Source: Gallionella capsiferriformans ES-2 (GTDB lineage Bacteria > Pseudomonadota > Gammaproteobacteria > Burkholderiales > Gallionellaceae). From it: 64,000 bases of DNA. Made by a program: the position numbers and the translations under genes. The stretch is from the NCBI RefSeq assembly GCF_000145255.1, contig NC_014394.1:930001-994000 (forward strand), read 5' to 3'. The notes under the pieces were generated by a model. It was not told where the DNA came from, made no database searches, and was given only the letters and a program-made list of their open reading frames with translations. Every line of letters starts with the position of its first letter. Within the stretch, counting starts at the first letter, position 1. This document shows positions 25,828-34,939 of this stretch, piece after piece.

Positions 25828-28104
25828 TCAGGCTGCGCCGCGCAGAGTCTTGGCTGCCGCTACCATATTCTGCAATGCCGGAATCACCTCCGTCCATTGA
25901 CGGGTTTTCAGACCACAGTCCGGATTGACCCACAGACGCTCGGCCGGGATGCGCTCGGCGGCCTTCTTCATCAGTCGCACTATATGCTCCTGTGTCGGGA
26001 TGTTAGGCGAGTGGATGTCATACACGCCCGGACCGATTTCGTTCGGATACTTGAAATCGTCGAAAACATCGAGCAATTCCATATCCGAACGGGAAGTCTC
26101 AATCGTAATCACGTCCGCGTCCATATCGGCGATGGAAGCAATGATGTCGTTAAACTCCGAGTAACACATGTGGGTGTGTATCTGGGTTTCGTCTGCCACG
26201 CCATTAGCGGTAATGCGGAAGGACTCCACCGCCCAGTCCAGGTACTGCTTCCACTGAAATTTGCGCAATGGCAAACCTTCACGCAGCGCGGCCTCGTCGA
26301 TCTGGATCACACGTATCCCTGCTTTCTCCAGATCCTGCACTTCCTCGCGAATTGCTAAAGCAAGCTGGTAACAAGAAACAGAGCGCGGCTGATCGTCGCG
26401 GACGAAAGACCAATTCAGTATCGTCACCGGGCCGGTCAACATACCTTTCATGGGCTTGCTGGTCAGCGATTGTGCGTATTTAATCCAGTCGACGGTCATT
26501 GCCTTCGGGCGACTGATGTCGCCGAACAGGATGGGCGGCTTGACACAACGCGAGCCGTAGGACTGCACCCAGCCGAACTGGCTGAAGGCGTAGCCATCGA
26601 GTTGTTCGCCAAAATACTCCACCATGTCGTTGCGCTCGGCTTCGCCATGTACCAGCACGTCCAGGCCCAAGGCTTCCTGCTCGCGCACACTGCGCTCGAT
26701 TTCTGCGCGCATTGCCGCCTTGTATCCAGCTTCATTTAGCTCGCCAGCCTTCAATTGGCTGCGTGCCTGACGAATTTCCGCTGTCTGCGGGAAAGAACCG
26801 ATGGTCGTGGTGGGATAGAGCGGCAAGTTCAACAAAGCGGCCTGTTTCCTGGCGCGAACCGGATAGGGGCCCTTGCGCTGGCCCAACGCTGGGTTGATGT
26901 TGGCGATGGCCGCTCTGACCGCCGGGTTGGTCACGCGCGGAGATGTGCGGCGTGCGGCGATGGCGGTTTGGTTAGCTGCCAGTTCGGTAGCCACTGCTGC
27001 ACGCCCATTGTTCAAAGCAGTGGCGAGAGTCTTCAGCTCATCCAGTTTTTGCAAGGCGTAAGCGAGCCACGACTTGATTTCAACATCCAGTTTCTGTTCA
27101 CTGGCAAGATCCACCGGTACGTGCAGTAGCGAGCAAGATGGTGCAATCCATAGACGTTCACCCAACCGTGCCGCGAAAGGCTCTAGCCAATCGAGCGTGG
27201 CATTGAGGTCGGTTTTCCAGATGTTGCGGCCATTGATAACTCCCAGTGACAGCACCTTGTGCGACGGCAGCAGATTCAGCAGCGGCTGGATTTCGTCACG
27301 GGCATTGATTGCATCCAGGTGCAGGCCCGCCACTGGCAGATTGCATGCTAGATGCAGGTTCTCTTGCAGCGTGCCGAAATAGGTGGCCAGCAGCAACTTG
27401 ACGCGACTGCTCTTGAGGTGATGGTAAGCAAAATTAAATGCATGTTGCCAGTCGGCGTCCAGTTCGGTGACCAGCACGGGTTCATCAATTTGTACCCACT
27501 CTGCCCCTTGTACAGCCAGTTTCTCCAGCAGTTCGGCGTACGCCGGCAACAAGCGCTCCAGCAAAGCCAGCTTGCTGGAGTCATCCTTGGCCTTGCCCAG
27601 CCACAAGTAAGTGACCGGACCGATGATCACGGGCTTGGTATTGACACCCTGCGCCGTGGCTTCGGCCAGTTGTTCCAGCAGGCGCGAGGCGTCCAGCTTG
27701 AACTCGGTAGCGGCAGTAAATTCCGGGACAATGTAGTGGTAGTTGGTATCGAACCACTTGGTCATCTCGCCTGCGGCGACATCGCTCCCCCCAGCCGTCG
27801 CAGCCGAACGACCGCGCGCCACGCGGAAATAATTGTCCAACTGATCGCCGCTGTAGCCGTGTACGCGCTCGGGCAGGTTGCCCAGCGTAAAGCTCATATC
27901 CAGCACCTGATCGTAGAAGGCGAAATCGCCCACTGGCACCAGGTCCAGATGCGACTGGTTTTGCCAGTGGCGCTGGCGCAGTTGTGCACCGAACACTTTG
28001 AGATCGTCACGGGAGGACTGGCCTTTCCAGTAAGACTCAAGGGCGAATTTCAGTTCGCGCTTGGCGCCGATGCGAGGAAAACCAAAATTATGTGTCGTAA
28101 CCAT
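25828..28104 (-). CDS. metE: Cobalamin-independent methionine synthase
   Basis: A 758-residue enzyme transferring the methyl group of methyl-tetrahydrofolate-glutamate to homocysteine. It has the N-terminal [12 protein letters not shown] motif, the linker S-F-P-Q-T and the C-terminal zinc ligands in H-M-C-Y-S-E-F and N-P-D-C-G-L-K-T-R. Full family length. It is divergent from metR, which starts 101 bases away, the classic arrangement in which MetR with homocysteine activates metE. No SAM or B12 riboswitch is visible in the short leader. Confidence 0.97.
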   Translation of the reverse strand: MVTTHNFGFPRIGAKRELKFALESYWKGQSSRDDLKVFGAQLRQRHWQNQSHLDLVPVGDFAFYDQVLDMSFTLGNLPERVHGYSGDQLDNYFRVARGRSAATAGGSDVAAGEMTKWFDTNYHYIVPEFTAATEFKLDASRLLEQLAEATAQGVNTKPVIIGPVTYLWLGKAKDDSSKLALLERLLPAYAELLEKLAVQGAEWVQIDEPVLVTELDADWQHAFNFAYHHLKSSRVKLLLATYFGTLQENLHLACNLPVAGLHLDAINARDEIQPLLNLLPSHKVLSLGVINGRNIWKTDLNATLDWLEPFAARLGERLWIAPSCSLLHVPVDLASEQKLDVEIKSWLAYALQKLDELKTLATALNNGRAAVATELAANQTAIAARRTSPRVTNPAVRAAIANINPALGQRKGPYPVRARKQAALLNLPLYPTTTIGSFPQTAEIRQARSQLKAGELNEAGYKAAMRAEIERSVREQEALGLDVLVHGEAERNDMVEYFGEQLDGYAFSQFGWVQSYGSRCVKPPILFGDISRPKAMTVDWIKYAQSLTSKPMKGMLTGPVTILNWSFVRDDQPRSVSCYQLALAIREEVQDLEKAGIRVIQIDEAALREGLPLRKFQWKQYLDWAVESFRITANGVADETQIHTHMCYSEFNDIIASIADMDADVITIETSRSDMELLDVFDDFKYPNEIGPGVYDIHSPNIPTQEHIVRLMKKAAERIPAERLWVNPDCGLKTRQWTEVIPALQNMVAAAKTLRGAA

Positions 28105-28152
28105 GTTTTACTTTCGTTCAAGAGATGTATGCATGATAAGGTTAGTGAATCA

Positions 28153-28175
28153 TGAAATATAATGATATTATTTCA
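28153..28175. promoter_or_regulatory. Probable MetR operator (palindrome between metE and metR)
   Basis: TGAAATA (28153-28159) and TATTTCA (28169-28175) form a perfect 7-bp inverted repeat around a 9-base centre. MetR sites in enterobacteria have the form TGAA-N5-TTCA; this site has TGAA and TTCA ends but wider spacing, and a second TGAA lies at 28146. The location between the divergent genes fits a shared regulatory site. Confidence 0.5.
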
Positions 28176-28205
28176 ATTATCGATTACTTTTATTCATGGA
28201 TCGCA

Positions 28206-29108
28206 ATGTTTGAAAGAATTCATCTGTCCATCGTGCGGGAGGTGGACCGCCAAGGGTCGCTGACTGCGGCCGCCAACGTGCTGTGCCTGAGCCAGTCAGC
28301 ATTGAGTCATGCCGTCAAGAAGCTGGAACATCAACTGGGTATAGATATATGGCTTAGGGAAGGCCGAAACCTCAAACTGACCCAGGCTGGCGAATACCTG
28401 CTAGGCGTAGCTAATCGGGTACTGCCACAACTGGCCTATGCTGAGGAGCGCATGAAGGAGTATGCGAAGGGCGAGCGAGGCACGCTACGCATAGGCATGG
28501 AGTGTCACCCCTGTTATCAATGGCTGCTCAAGGTCGTGTCACCGTACCTGGAGGACTGGCCTGATGTGGATGTCGACGTCAAACAGAAGTTTCAGTTTGG
28601 CGGCATCGCTGCGTTATTTGGCTACAAGATTGACCTGCTTGTCACGCCTGATCCTTTGTACCGTCCGGGGTTGCGCTTCGAGGCGGTATTTGACTATGAG
28701 CAAGTATTGGTGGTGGGGCGCAAGCATCCGCTGGCAGCAATCTCGTATGTAAAGCCCGAACAACTGGCTGATGAAATCCTGATTGCCTACCCCGTTGCTA
28801 TCGACCGACTCGATATTTATAACCAGTTTTTGATGCCCGCCGGCATCATGCCAAAGCGGCACAAAGTCATCGAAACAACCGACATCATGTTGCAGATGGT
28901 GGCAAGCGGACGAGGCGTAGCGGCCTTGCCGCGCTGGTTGGTGGAAGAGTATGCCGACAAGGTTGAAATTATCCCCGTTCGCCTCGGAACAAAGGGCATC
29001 TCCAAGCAGATATTTCTGGGCGTGCGCGAGGCAGATTTCGATATTGACTACCTTAACGCTTTTATTGGCCAAGCCCGGCAGCCGTTCCCCAAGACCGACA
29101 AGGTATAG
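28206..29108 (+). CDS. metR: LysR-family regulator of methionine synthesis MetR
   Basis: A 300-residue LysR-type activator. The N-terminal winged helix-turn-helix (G-S-L-T-A-A-A-N-V-L-C-L-S-Q-S-A-L-S-H-A-V-K broken here as the family pattern, residues about 18-40) and the co-inducer domain with the MetR-like segments I-G-M-E-C-H-P-C-Y-Q-W-L and F-D-Y-E identify it. The cysteine-histidine segment matches E. coli MetR (I-A-I-E-C-H-S-C-I-Q-W-L). It is divergent from metE and probably activates it in response to homocysteine. ATG 28206 fits the family start; an in-frame ATG at 28152 would lie across the operator. Confidence 0.93.
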   Translation: MFERIHLSIVREVDRQGSLTAAANVLCLSQSALSHAVKKLEHQLGIDIWLREGRNLKLTQAGEYLLGVANRVLPQLAYAEERMKEYAKGERGTLRIGMECHPCYQWLLKVVSPYLEDWPDVDVDVKQKFQFGGIAALFGYKIDLLVTPDPLYRPGLRFEAVFDYEQVLVVGRKHPLAAISYVKPEQLADEILIAYPVAIDRLDIYNQFLMPAGIMPKRHKVIETTDIMLQMVASGRGVAALPRWLVEEYADKVEIIPVRLGTKGISKQIFLGVREADFDIDYLNAFIGQARQPFPKTDKV

Positions 29109-29516
29109 AACAGCAATCATGACTGCGGATTTTGAACACCAACTGCTACCTTTTCCCGGTGATCTCCTCAAGGTGCTTCTCAATCCTGCTACGCGCCATG
29201 CTCAGGTGAAGTGATGGACGTCATGCTAGCTTCGGGCATCGTAGTGTGGAGTTTGTTGCATTACTCAAACGGATTGATGAATACTATCCGTCAGAGCAAT
29301 CATTCGCGTGGTGCCAGTAATCATTTGGCACTCATTTTAACGGAAGCTTTGGCGTATCTTGCGACGCGAATAGGGTATTTTCAATACGCTCATATGCCAA
29401 AAAATGGTTCATGCCTCAACTTGGTTGAGTTGTACATTCTCAAAAATGGCCAGAACTTTTTTGCGCGTTATAAAAATACGGTAAATCTCAGGAAGAGTAC
29501 GCGTGATGGTGTTTTT

Positions 29517-29744
29517 TCACCTATTTTCCGTTATCTTACTCATACTGCTTTGCAACTTACTGTCGCGACCAGCAAACGATGCAGAAGATGGAACTACTTT
29601 AACGCCATTAAGACTAAACTGCTCATGCAAATAGTGCATGAAAACTTTCTCATTATCATTAAAATAAATCATCCAGCCTGGTATAACTGAATACAGATTA
29701 ACCGGATAGTTTTGTAGTTCTGGCCAACTTATTGATTTCTCCAT
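29517..29744 (-). CDS. Small hypothetical protein, doubtful
   Basis: A 75-residue frame with natural-looking amino-acid composition (W-P-E-L-Q-N-Y-P, S-V-I-P-G-W-M-I-Y-F) but no recognisable domain and no clear ribosome site before ATG 29744. It may be a fragment of a larger protein. The overlapping + strand frame looks less protein-like. Confidence 0.25.
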   Translation of the reverse strand: MEKSISWPELQNYPVNLYSVIPGWMIYFNDNEKVFMHYLHEQFSLNGVKVVPSSASFAGRDSKLQSSMSKITENR

Positions 29745-29986
29745 AAATATCAAGAATTGAACACCCGAAGGGTGATTAAATCCCCCGGTTAAGTTCTTTC
29801 ACTGTTCAGTAAATCAATACCGTTCATGCATTCATATGCAATTGGCACTTCTCTACACACTCGGAAATAAACTGCCTGCCGCATGCTGCCGGTCGCGCCC
29901 GTCAAAAATTTGCCGACTGCTCATTCTACACGCCAGTGGCCGTTTTGCCGCAGAATCCTGACGATCAAGTTCAGAGCCGTAACGGG

Positions 29987-30002
29987 TAGGTGTTGACACC
30001 TA
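29987..30002. repeat. Perfect 6-bp stem hairpin near the element boundary
   Basis: TAGGTG-TTGA-CACCTA is a perfect inverted repeat with a 4-base centre, which also contains a TTGACA that could be a -35 box (a TATGTA follows at 17 bases). Tyrosine recombinase core sites often have short inverted arms, so this is a candidate for an att or promoter site; neither is shown. Confidence 0.3.
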
Positions 30003-30172
30003 GCCGTCCATGGTGTATGTATATTTACGTGTCATTCTACGGCTGCTTACGTGACAACACCAGCTATTCAAATTCGAGGTCATTCTGTCAATCCTTTGTG
30101 ACCGACTTGGTATCGTAACGAGTGGTGGGTTTCAATTGGAATCACTGGCGCGTTTGGGGTGTAATACGCAAT

Positions 30173-30385
30173 TTATTTCAGTTGATACCCATGTCGCATT
30201 CGACTGCGCTCAATTCTAGCAACCTCACGCATGGCATCCTCTTCTTCAGCAAAGACCTGCTGTTTCATTCCGCCTTTTCTGTTGGTCAGTCCAAACCAAT
30301 GTCGTCTGAGAACGTAGTCGCCCAGCAAATCCTGGTTCAGTTCCAGCACATAACCGCGTCCTGATGATCTAAAGTCTAGTCTCAT
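30173..30385 (-). CDS. WGR-domain mini-protein
   Basis: A 70-residue protein that is almost entirely one WGR-like domain: L-N-Q-D-L-L-G-D-Y-V-L-R-R-H-W-F-G-L-T-N-R broken by G-G, then K-Q-Q-V-F-A-E-E-E-D-A-M and R-M-R-H-G-Y-Q-L. The central W-G-R is W-F-G-L here. WGR domains occur in PARPs and in bacterial proteins fused to DNA-binding parts and are thought to bind nucleic acid. ATG 30385 lies inside the end of the integrase gene (4-codon overlap), so the two are translated together; it may help recombination or regulate the element. Small WGR proteins next to integrases are known in other elements. Confidence 0.65.
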   Translation of the reverse strand: MRLDFRSSGRGYVLELNQDLLGDYVLRRHWFGLTNRKGGMKQQVFAEEEDAMREVARIERSRMRHGYQLK

Positions 30386-32363
30386 TTTCTCCCCCAAATC
30401 CAGCCAACTCAACCGCGCGCCACAGATTTTCATCGGAGGTGTCCGTGTATATGCTGGTCGTTTGCAGACTGGTATGCCCAAGCAAACGCTGGACGATATT
30501 GAGCGGCACACCAGATAGTGCCAAATGACTTCCACAAGTGTGGCGCAACCAATGTGCTGTGGCGTGATCAAATGCCTTGGCTTCGATATGCTTGCCATCC
30601 ATCATCAGGGATTGTGCAATCTCCCCAAAAAATGAACGCAAGGACTTGGATAGCGCGCTGGTCGTCACGGAACCTGTCCCGATCTCGCTTGAAACAAGCG
30701 GGGTGTCTGGTGGATTGCTGGTGATGTCCAGGCTCAACCCGCGATACTCGAAATAGGTTTGTAACGCCTGTATGACTTCGCTGGAAAGTGGCACAGCGCG
30801 CCATTTACCCCCTTTGCCACAAACTTTGAGCATCCAGCGTACACCGATCTCATTTGAGAGCGGCATCGTGTACATGCGCGATACTTTTGCATCAACCAGC
30901 TCGGATATGCGCAGGCCGGTTGCGTAGGCGAATGGCAGCACAAAACGTAATCTCGCCGAACAGCTGGTTGCGGGTAGTTGACGCAAACAAGCCATCAAAT
31001 AATTCCATTGCCCCGCAGAAAATGCCCGCATGAATTCGACATCAGGATTTGACCGGGAATCAGCAGCTACCAGCGATTTGGATACCGCGCTCCACGGATT
31101 GAATGAGCAATACTGCACGCGCACCAACCATTCAAACAGGTTGCCGACAACAGTTATTGCGTACCGAACGCTGCCAGGCGATAGTGACCCATCAAACGGC
31201 TTCCATGCCGGATCGTGCCGCTCCCTCTTTTTTGCGCTAATCCATTCAGATTGCGTGATGCGAAAAGGCCAGTTGTCGGGTTCGGTTCTGCCTATCATGG
31301 ACAGCCAGTCTCGATAGGATGCGCAATCCTCAACTGTCAAATCAGACAAAGCCTTGTCGCGCTCAATAATCGCCCATAACAGCATCTTTTCTGCTTCCTT
31401 TTGATAGGCGCGCTGAGTGTTTGGATTGCCGGATTTTGTGGCAAGCCAGGCGAACACGGCTTGATAGTCGTTTGCGGCAGCAATACGCGGCACACCATGA
31501 TAACGATTCGATCCAACCGTACCATCCAGATCAACGGGCACGGCAAAGGCCTCCAGTGGTACAACACGTGTTTCCCTGTTTCGCTCTTGAGTTCGCAACG
31601 AGGGTGCTACCGTGCGCGCAGGGACAAGTGAGCGTTGTGGCAATGCGCCTAGCGATGATTCGTAACCTTGCAGCCACGCCACAATTCGCGCCGCGCCCTT
31701 GTTGCCCAACCTTGGCACGTCAATCCACCAGCGATAACCGCGTACAGCGATCCTGTCGACTAAATGTCCTATTGTTGGCAAGCCGGCCAACGCCAAACGC
31801 TTGGAGATCACCGGGTCAAACCAAGCTGCGATCAAGTCCTCACGCACCGGATCGGTGGTAATCAGCGGCTCAATCCACTTTAGCGCAAGCAACTGCTTGT
31901 CGATCAGTCGTTGCCTTTTCTTTTGCTTGGTATCGACTGCTTGTGGGTAGGCATCCAGGTAAGAGCGAATAAGTTCTTTTTCTGTAAAGAATCCATCAGG
32001 ATCAAACTCAGCGCGGTAATCATCAAGGGTGGGGGCAGGGGAGAGTGCGGATTCCCCGCCGCCCGCACCAATGTGCATCCTGATGAGATGGGCTTCGCGA
32101 TGCTTCCCGCTTCGCAGCGCAGCCTGTCTGAGCGTATCCCGAATCCAGGTCAGTGTTGTTTTTGCGCGACGCAAATCCATCCCGGTCTCAAGATAGCGAT
32201 CAGACATTTCGCCAATATCCATACCGAGGATGACAGCCCTGAAAAAGGCAATGTGATGGCGGCCGATTTTCCGTTCGACCGATTTTTTGGATATTGCCCA
32301 ATCTCCACTCAATGCAGATTTCCCCTTTTGCAAAGCATAGTTAGAAGCACTGCCCACAGACAT
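30369..32363 (-). CDS. Tyrosine-type site-specific recombinase (integrase)
   Basis: A 664-residue integrase with a long N-terminal extension (DUF3701-like, about residues 30-250), a SAM-like core-binding domain (residues about 300-410) and the C-terminal catalytic domain. The catalytic residues are visible: Arg in Y-A-T-G-L-R-I-S-E-L, Lys in C-G-K-G-G-K-W-R, H-x-x-R in H-W-L-R-H-T-C-G, His in L-L-G-H-T-S-L and Tyr in S-I-Y-T-D-T. It most likely inserts and excises the element that begins here. GTG 32369 is an alternative start. A WGR mini-gene overlaps its 3' end. Confidence 0.9.
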   Translation of the reverse strand: MSVGSASNYALQKGKSALSGDWAISKKSVERKIGRHHIAFFRAVILGMDIGEMSDRYLETGMDLRRAKTTLTWIRDTLRQAALRSGKHREAHLIRMHIGAGGGESALSPAPTLDDYRAEFDPDGFFTEKELIRSYLDAYPQAVDTKQKKRQRLIDKQLLALKWIEPLITTDPVREDLIAAWFDPVISKRLALAGLPTIGHLVDRIAVRGYRWWIDVPRLGNKGAARIVAWLQGYESSLGALPQRSLVPARTVAPSLRTQERNRETRVVPLEAFAVPVDLDGTVGSNRYHGVPRIAAANDYQAVFAWLATKSGNPNTQRAYQKEAEKMLLWAIIERDKALSDLTVEDCASYRDWLSMIGRTEPDNWPFRITQSEWISAKKRERHDPAWKPFDGSLSPGSVRYAITVVGNLFEWLVRVQYCSFNPWSAVSKSLVAADSRSNPDVEFMRAFSAGQWNYLMACLRQLPATSCSARLRFVLPFAYATGLRISELVDAKVSRMYTMPLSNEIGVRWMLKVCGKGGKWRAVPLSSEVIQALQTYFEYRGLSLDITSNPPDTPLVSSEIGTGSVTTSALSKSLRSFFGEIAQSLMMDGKHIEAKAFDHATAHWLRHTCGSHLALSGVPLNIVQRLLGHTSLQTTSIYTDTSDENLWRAVELAGFGGENETRL

Positions 32364-32384
32364 ACCCACGGTTTTTGTGGATAA

Positions 32385-32618
32385 CTATCTGGTCACGATC
32401 ATCCACCGCCAAACACCCATCAAACTGGTTGCGGTGAAGCCGATTTGCATGACAACCATGCCCGTTGCGTGGGTGAGTAAACCGAAATATATCCACGCGA
32501 CATTCGATAGCAGAAACAACACAAATCCCCATCCGGAGTAGCGATTGTTCAATGCCAACAGAGCCGCGCCACACAATCCAGTCGCACAGCCAATCCACTC
32601 AACAAGTTCGAGCAACAT
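32385..32618 (-). CDS. Small three-helix membrane protein
   Basis: A 77-residue protein with three predicted membrane helices (about residues 8-24, 29-48, 52-70). The aromatic pattern resembles one repeat of small transporter-like or PnuC-like proteins, but I do not assign a function. It lies between the parR-like gene (12 bases upstream) and the integrase on the same strand, so it is probably in the partition operon of the element. Confidence 0.55.
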   Translation of the reverse strand: MLLELVEWIGCATGLCGAALLALNNRYSGWGFVLFLLSNVAWIYFGLLTHATGMVVMQIGFTATSLMGVWRWMIVTR

Positions 32619-32630
32619 AATCCGCGCCCC

Positions 32631-32954
32631 CTAAAATTGACCAAAGACGCTCTTTACAATGGTTTGGGTTGCAGGCCGCTCGGTTTCTGGTTGTTCTGGC
32701 ACTGGCTCAAGCGAAGTTTTGACTGCCGGAGCAGCACGCCCTCCTTCAACGACAGGAATAACCCTTGCAACATCAACATGCACCATCTTGCCGCCCAAAA
32801 CAGACAGCCCCATTGAGGCCAGCATCCGTAATCGTTCGGCGCGCGCGCGCAGTGGCAACGCAGACAGATCGGCCTGTAGCTCGGAATGCCCCTCAAAATA
32901 ATTGACTGTGATGCGCATGTCAGGCAGCCCCGCCGCGCCAAAAGCCTCTTGCAT
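32631..32954 (-). CDS. Putative ParR/StbB-like partition adaptor
   Basis: A 107-residue protein encoded directly after and overlapping (by 35 bases) the parM-like gene. The N-terminal part has the composition of a small DNA-binding domain (M-R-I-T-V-N-Y-F-E-G, R-A-R-A-E-R-L-R-M-L-A) and the C-terminal third is proline- and glutamate-rich and probably disordered. In type II plasmid partition the gene after parM encodes ParR, which binds the centromere and links it to ParM filaments. The assignment is from position and size; the sequence itself is not diagnostic. Confidence 0.5.
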   Translation of the reverse strand: MQEAFGAAGLPDMRITVNYFEGHSELQADLSALPLRARAERLRMLASMGLSVLGGKMVHVDVARVIPVVEGGRAAPAVKTSLEPVPEQPETERPATQTIVKSVFGQF

Positions 32955-33894
32955 TTGCAAACACAGCCTCCTTTGCCAGGTTGATAGGTGTTTTGGCGAA
33001 GGCTTCTTTGATGGACGCTTCAAAAAATGGCGCACCACCCCCGACAAGGACGATCTGATCAATGCTGGAATTTTCCTTGCGCAAGGATTCCTGTATTTGT
33101 GAACACGCAATATGTCCAACCTTTGCCGATGCGTCAGCCAGGTAGGGCGCGATCTCAATGCGCTCACCAAACACAGAGACAGTTGAGCGTTCTGCCCTGA
33201 CGGCGTTTTCCAGTTTGCTTCTGCCGGGATTACCGCCGTGATCCTTTGCAATCAATGCTGCGGCCTCATCCAAAACCACCGAGGTGGCATCAAGGCTCGT
33301 GCCGGAGGAAGCACGCTTGAACTCGCCATTAACCAGTAACACCCAATCAACCGAGAAAAAGCCGGGGTCAACCACCAGCACACTGGAATCTTCAATCTGG
33401 CTGGGATCATTCAGGCCGTGCATCCAGTCAACAAAGCCGCCCAGTGGCTGGGGTACGATTTTGACCTCATGTACCACCACCTTGCGCCGGGGCGTGATCT
33501 GATGTTCGCCGCGCATGATTTTTGTTAAATGCTCACGCAATCCAGCATCCAGATACTGGTTAGTCGGCAATCCAGTTACCACACAATCAATCTCGCTCAT
33601 TTCCGTCAAAAGCAACCCGGCGTTAAACAAGGCGCGATAAGATTCCGTTGCGGTGTAATCTTTATGCAGTTCACGTGGCCAATTCTCGATGCGGTCGTGA
33701 CTCACCGCCGCCGCAAACTCCTTGCCATCCACCAATACGTGCAACGAATCGTCGCTGCCCATAATTCGCTGTCCAAGATGATCCAATGGGGCTGCACCAG
33801 CGGGACGCTTAATCATCTTGGGCGATACCTCGGTGTTGTCGCCATAAACAATCTTGAGATTCGAGTAACCAATATCCAATCCAACTGTCAGCAT
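32920..33894 (-). CDS. parM: ParM/StbA-like actin-type partition ATPase
   Basis: A 324-residue actin-fold protein: phosphate-1 motif V-G-L-D-I-G-Y-S-N-L-K near the N-terminus, phosphate-2 motif V-L-V-V-D-P-G-F-F-S-V-D-W, and adenosine motif Q-I-V-L-V-G-G-G-A-P-F-F near the C-terminus. These are the features of plasmid ParM/StbA filament-forming ATPases. ATG 33894 is preceded by AGGAGG at 5 bases. Upstream lie 11-bp repeat pairs that look like a parC centromere. The presence of a partition system indicates that the element can exist as an extrachromosomal circle. Confidence 0.85.
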   Translation of the reverse strand: MLTVGLDIGYSNLKIVYGDNTEVSPKMIKRPAGAAPLDHLGQRIMGSDDSLHVLVDGKEFAAAVSHDRIENWPRELHKDYTATESYRALFNAGLLLTEMSEIDCVVTGLPTNQYLDAGLREHLTKIMRGEHQITPRRKVVVHEVKIVPQPLGGFVDWMHGLNDPSQIEDSSVLVVDPGFFSVDWVLLVNGEFKRASSGTSLDATSVVLDEAAALIAKDHGGNPGRSKLENAVRAERSTVSVFGERIEIAPYLADASAKVGHIACSQIQESLRKENSSIDQIVLVGGGAPFFEASIKEAFAKTPINLAKEAVFANARGFWRGGAA

Positions 33895-33901
33895 CATTCC
33901 T

Positions 33902-34080
33902 CCTAAAAATTTCACATGCTCTGTAGAGCGTCTGTAGAACGGGCGTGAAACAAATCATCGCACCACCACGAAAATCCGGCACGCCCGTAGCGCGACTGTG
34001 GCGCGTTTCCAGTACGACTGAGCGCCACTAGCCGAACTGCCTAAAAGTTCCACATGCGCTGTGGAGCGTCTGTGGCGCGT
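33902..34080. repeat. parC-like centromere: three pairs of 11-bp direct repeats
   Basis: Three repeat pairs of the form TGTRGMRCG-NN spaced exactly 11 bp occur upstream of parM: TGTAGAGCGTC-TGTAGAACGGG near 33921, CGTAGCGCGAC-TGTGGCGCGTT near 33986, and TGTGGAGCGTC-TGTGGCGCGTA near 34060. The first and third pairs are embedded in a longer imperfect repeat (33902-33951 and 34040-34089). R1 plasmid parC is built of 11-bp direct repeats bound by ParR on one DNA face, so the arrangement fits a partition centromere and parM promoter. Confidence 0.75.
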
Positions 34081-34104
34081 ATGGAAATTATTGGGCAACT
34101 GAAA

Positions 34105-34158
34105 ATATAAATCCTCGAAATACCTTGCAAATCTGCAAGGTATTTCGAGGATTTATAT
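34105..34158. repeat. Perfect 25-bp inverted repeat with 4-base loop
   Basis: The arms 34105-34129 and 34134-34158 are exact reverse complements across 25 bases, around the centre AATC. The outer arm ends begin ATATAAATCCTCG and the inner arm ends are TTGCA/TGCAA. There is no T-run after it and no gene ends here, so it is not a standard terminator. It stands between the divergent partition and DUF1845 operons, next to the parC-like repeats. Confidence 0.95.
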
Positions 34159-34218
34159 GGATGCTTGAAGCATGATTGCCCGTGGCAAAATCCGTTCAAT
34201 TCACTAATGGAGCGTTAT

Positions 34219-34938
34219 ATGGAAGAGAAAAAGGCTGCGAAAGGGGCGATCAGAACACCAAAAAAATACCTGGAGTTCAGTAATCCATTCGTCATTCGAG
34301 ACACAACTATTTATACGACGCCAGCCCAATTGGTCTATGAGACGGCATTCGATGACTGCGCCGTCTCAATGCGCAATCTAAGCGCCGTGCTGCCGACACT
34401 GGTCAAAAATGCCAGCGAAATGATGGCCATCAACGGTGCCGTCGATCACCTGATTAACAATGCGCTTACGAATCTGCGCAATGAAGGCGCGCGGATCAAG
34501 AAGATCGCCGAGGACAATGGTATCGAGATTGGCAGACTGAATTACACCAACACAAAACAAGTCGAAGCCAAGCTAACCTGCAATAAAGCCGGTCAATATC
34601 TTCAAATAATCTCGGAACTTGATGGGTTGCTCTGCCTTGTTCACTCGGCATGGTTTGCCGGATTTATTGATGACGACGCAAAGGCCAGCCTGGAAAGACA
34701 ATGGCGCAGGAAAATGATCGGGGTTGCCGCCGAAATAAAAAACATTACCAACCGTGCTTTCCGTGCAGCTGGAAAACTGGCAGAAACTGATGGCGCGTCA
34801 CCAAGCGAGGTGGATAACACAAGCCTCTTGAACGAGGAGGAACCCGTCGCAAAACAGAAAACTGCCAAAGCCACGAAAGCCGCAAAAGCTCTTCCAGCCG
34901 AAGACGAAGCGCTGACCGTCACTGAGTCCGTATCCTGA
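34219..34938 (+). CDS. AcaB/DUF1845-like regulator of the integrative element
   Basis: A 239-residue protein with features of the DUF1845 (PFL_4669/AcaB) family often found in integrative conjugative elements: a N-terminal S-N-P-F-V-I-R-D-T-T-I-Y segment, a helical middle (A-A-V-L-P-T-L-V-K-N-A-like), and W-F-A-G-F-I-D-D-D-A-K-A-S-L-E. The C-terminal 60 residues are Lys/Ala/Thr-rich and probably disordered. AcaB is a transcriptional activator in IncC plasmids; a similar role here is inferred. ATG 34219 follows GGAG at 5 bases; ATG 34207 and TTG 34165 are alternatives. The helicase gene starts one base after its stop. Confidence 0.6.
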   Translation: MEEKKAAKGAIRTPKKYLEFSNPFVIRDTTIYTTPAQLVYETAFDDCAVSMRNLSAVLPTLVKNASEMMAINGAVDHLINNALTNLRNEGARIKKIAEDNGIEIGRLNYTNTKQVEAKLTCNKAGQYLQIISELDGLLCLVHSAWFAGFIDDDAKASLERQWRRKMIGVAAEIKNITNRAFRAAGKLAETDGASPSEVDNTSLLNEEEPVAKQKTAKATKAAKALPAEDEALTVTESVS

Positions 34939-34939
34939 T

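Larger units (their letters stand above)
29109..30172. other. Kilobase of low coding content between metR and the mobile element
   Basis: Apart from one weak - strand frame at 29517-29744 nothing here looks like a gene. It contains short hairpins (CACCC-GAA-GGGTG at 29762-29774; TAGGTG-TTGA-CACCTA at 29987-30002). On the - strand about 29930-30000 reads as a short protein end (I-L-R-Q-N-G-H-W-R-V-E-stop), which could be the tail of a lost gene. It is the likely place of the element's integration boundary, but I found no duplicated att core. Confidence 0.4.

Noticed and set aside
24702..25928. A 408-codon + strand frame opposite glyA
   Set aside because: Mirror of glyA codons with no ribosome site or domain.
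32376..32384. A perfect DnaA box (TTATCCACA on the - strand) before the integrase
   Set aside because: A single box without AT-rich repeats or further boxes is not enough to call a replication origin.
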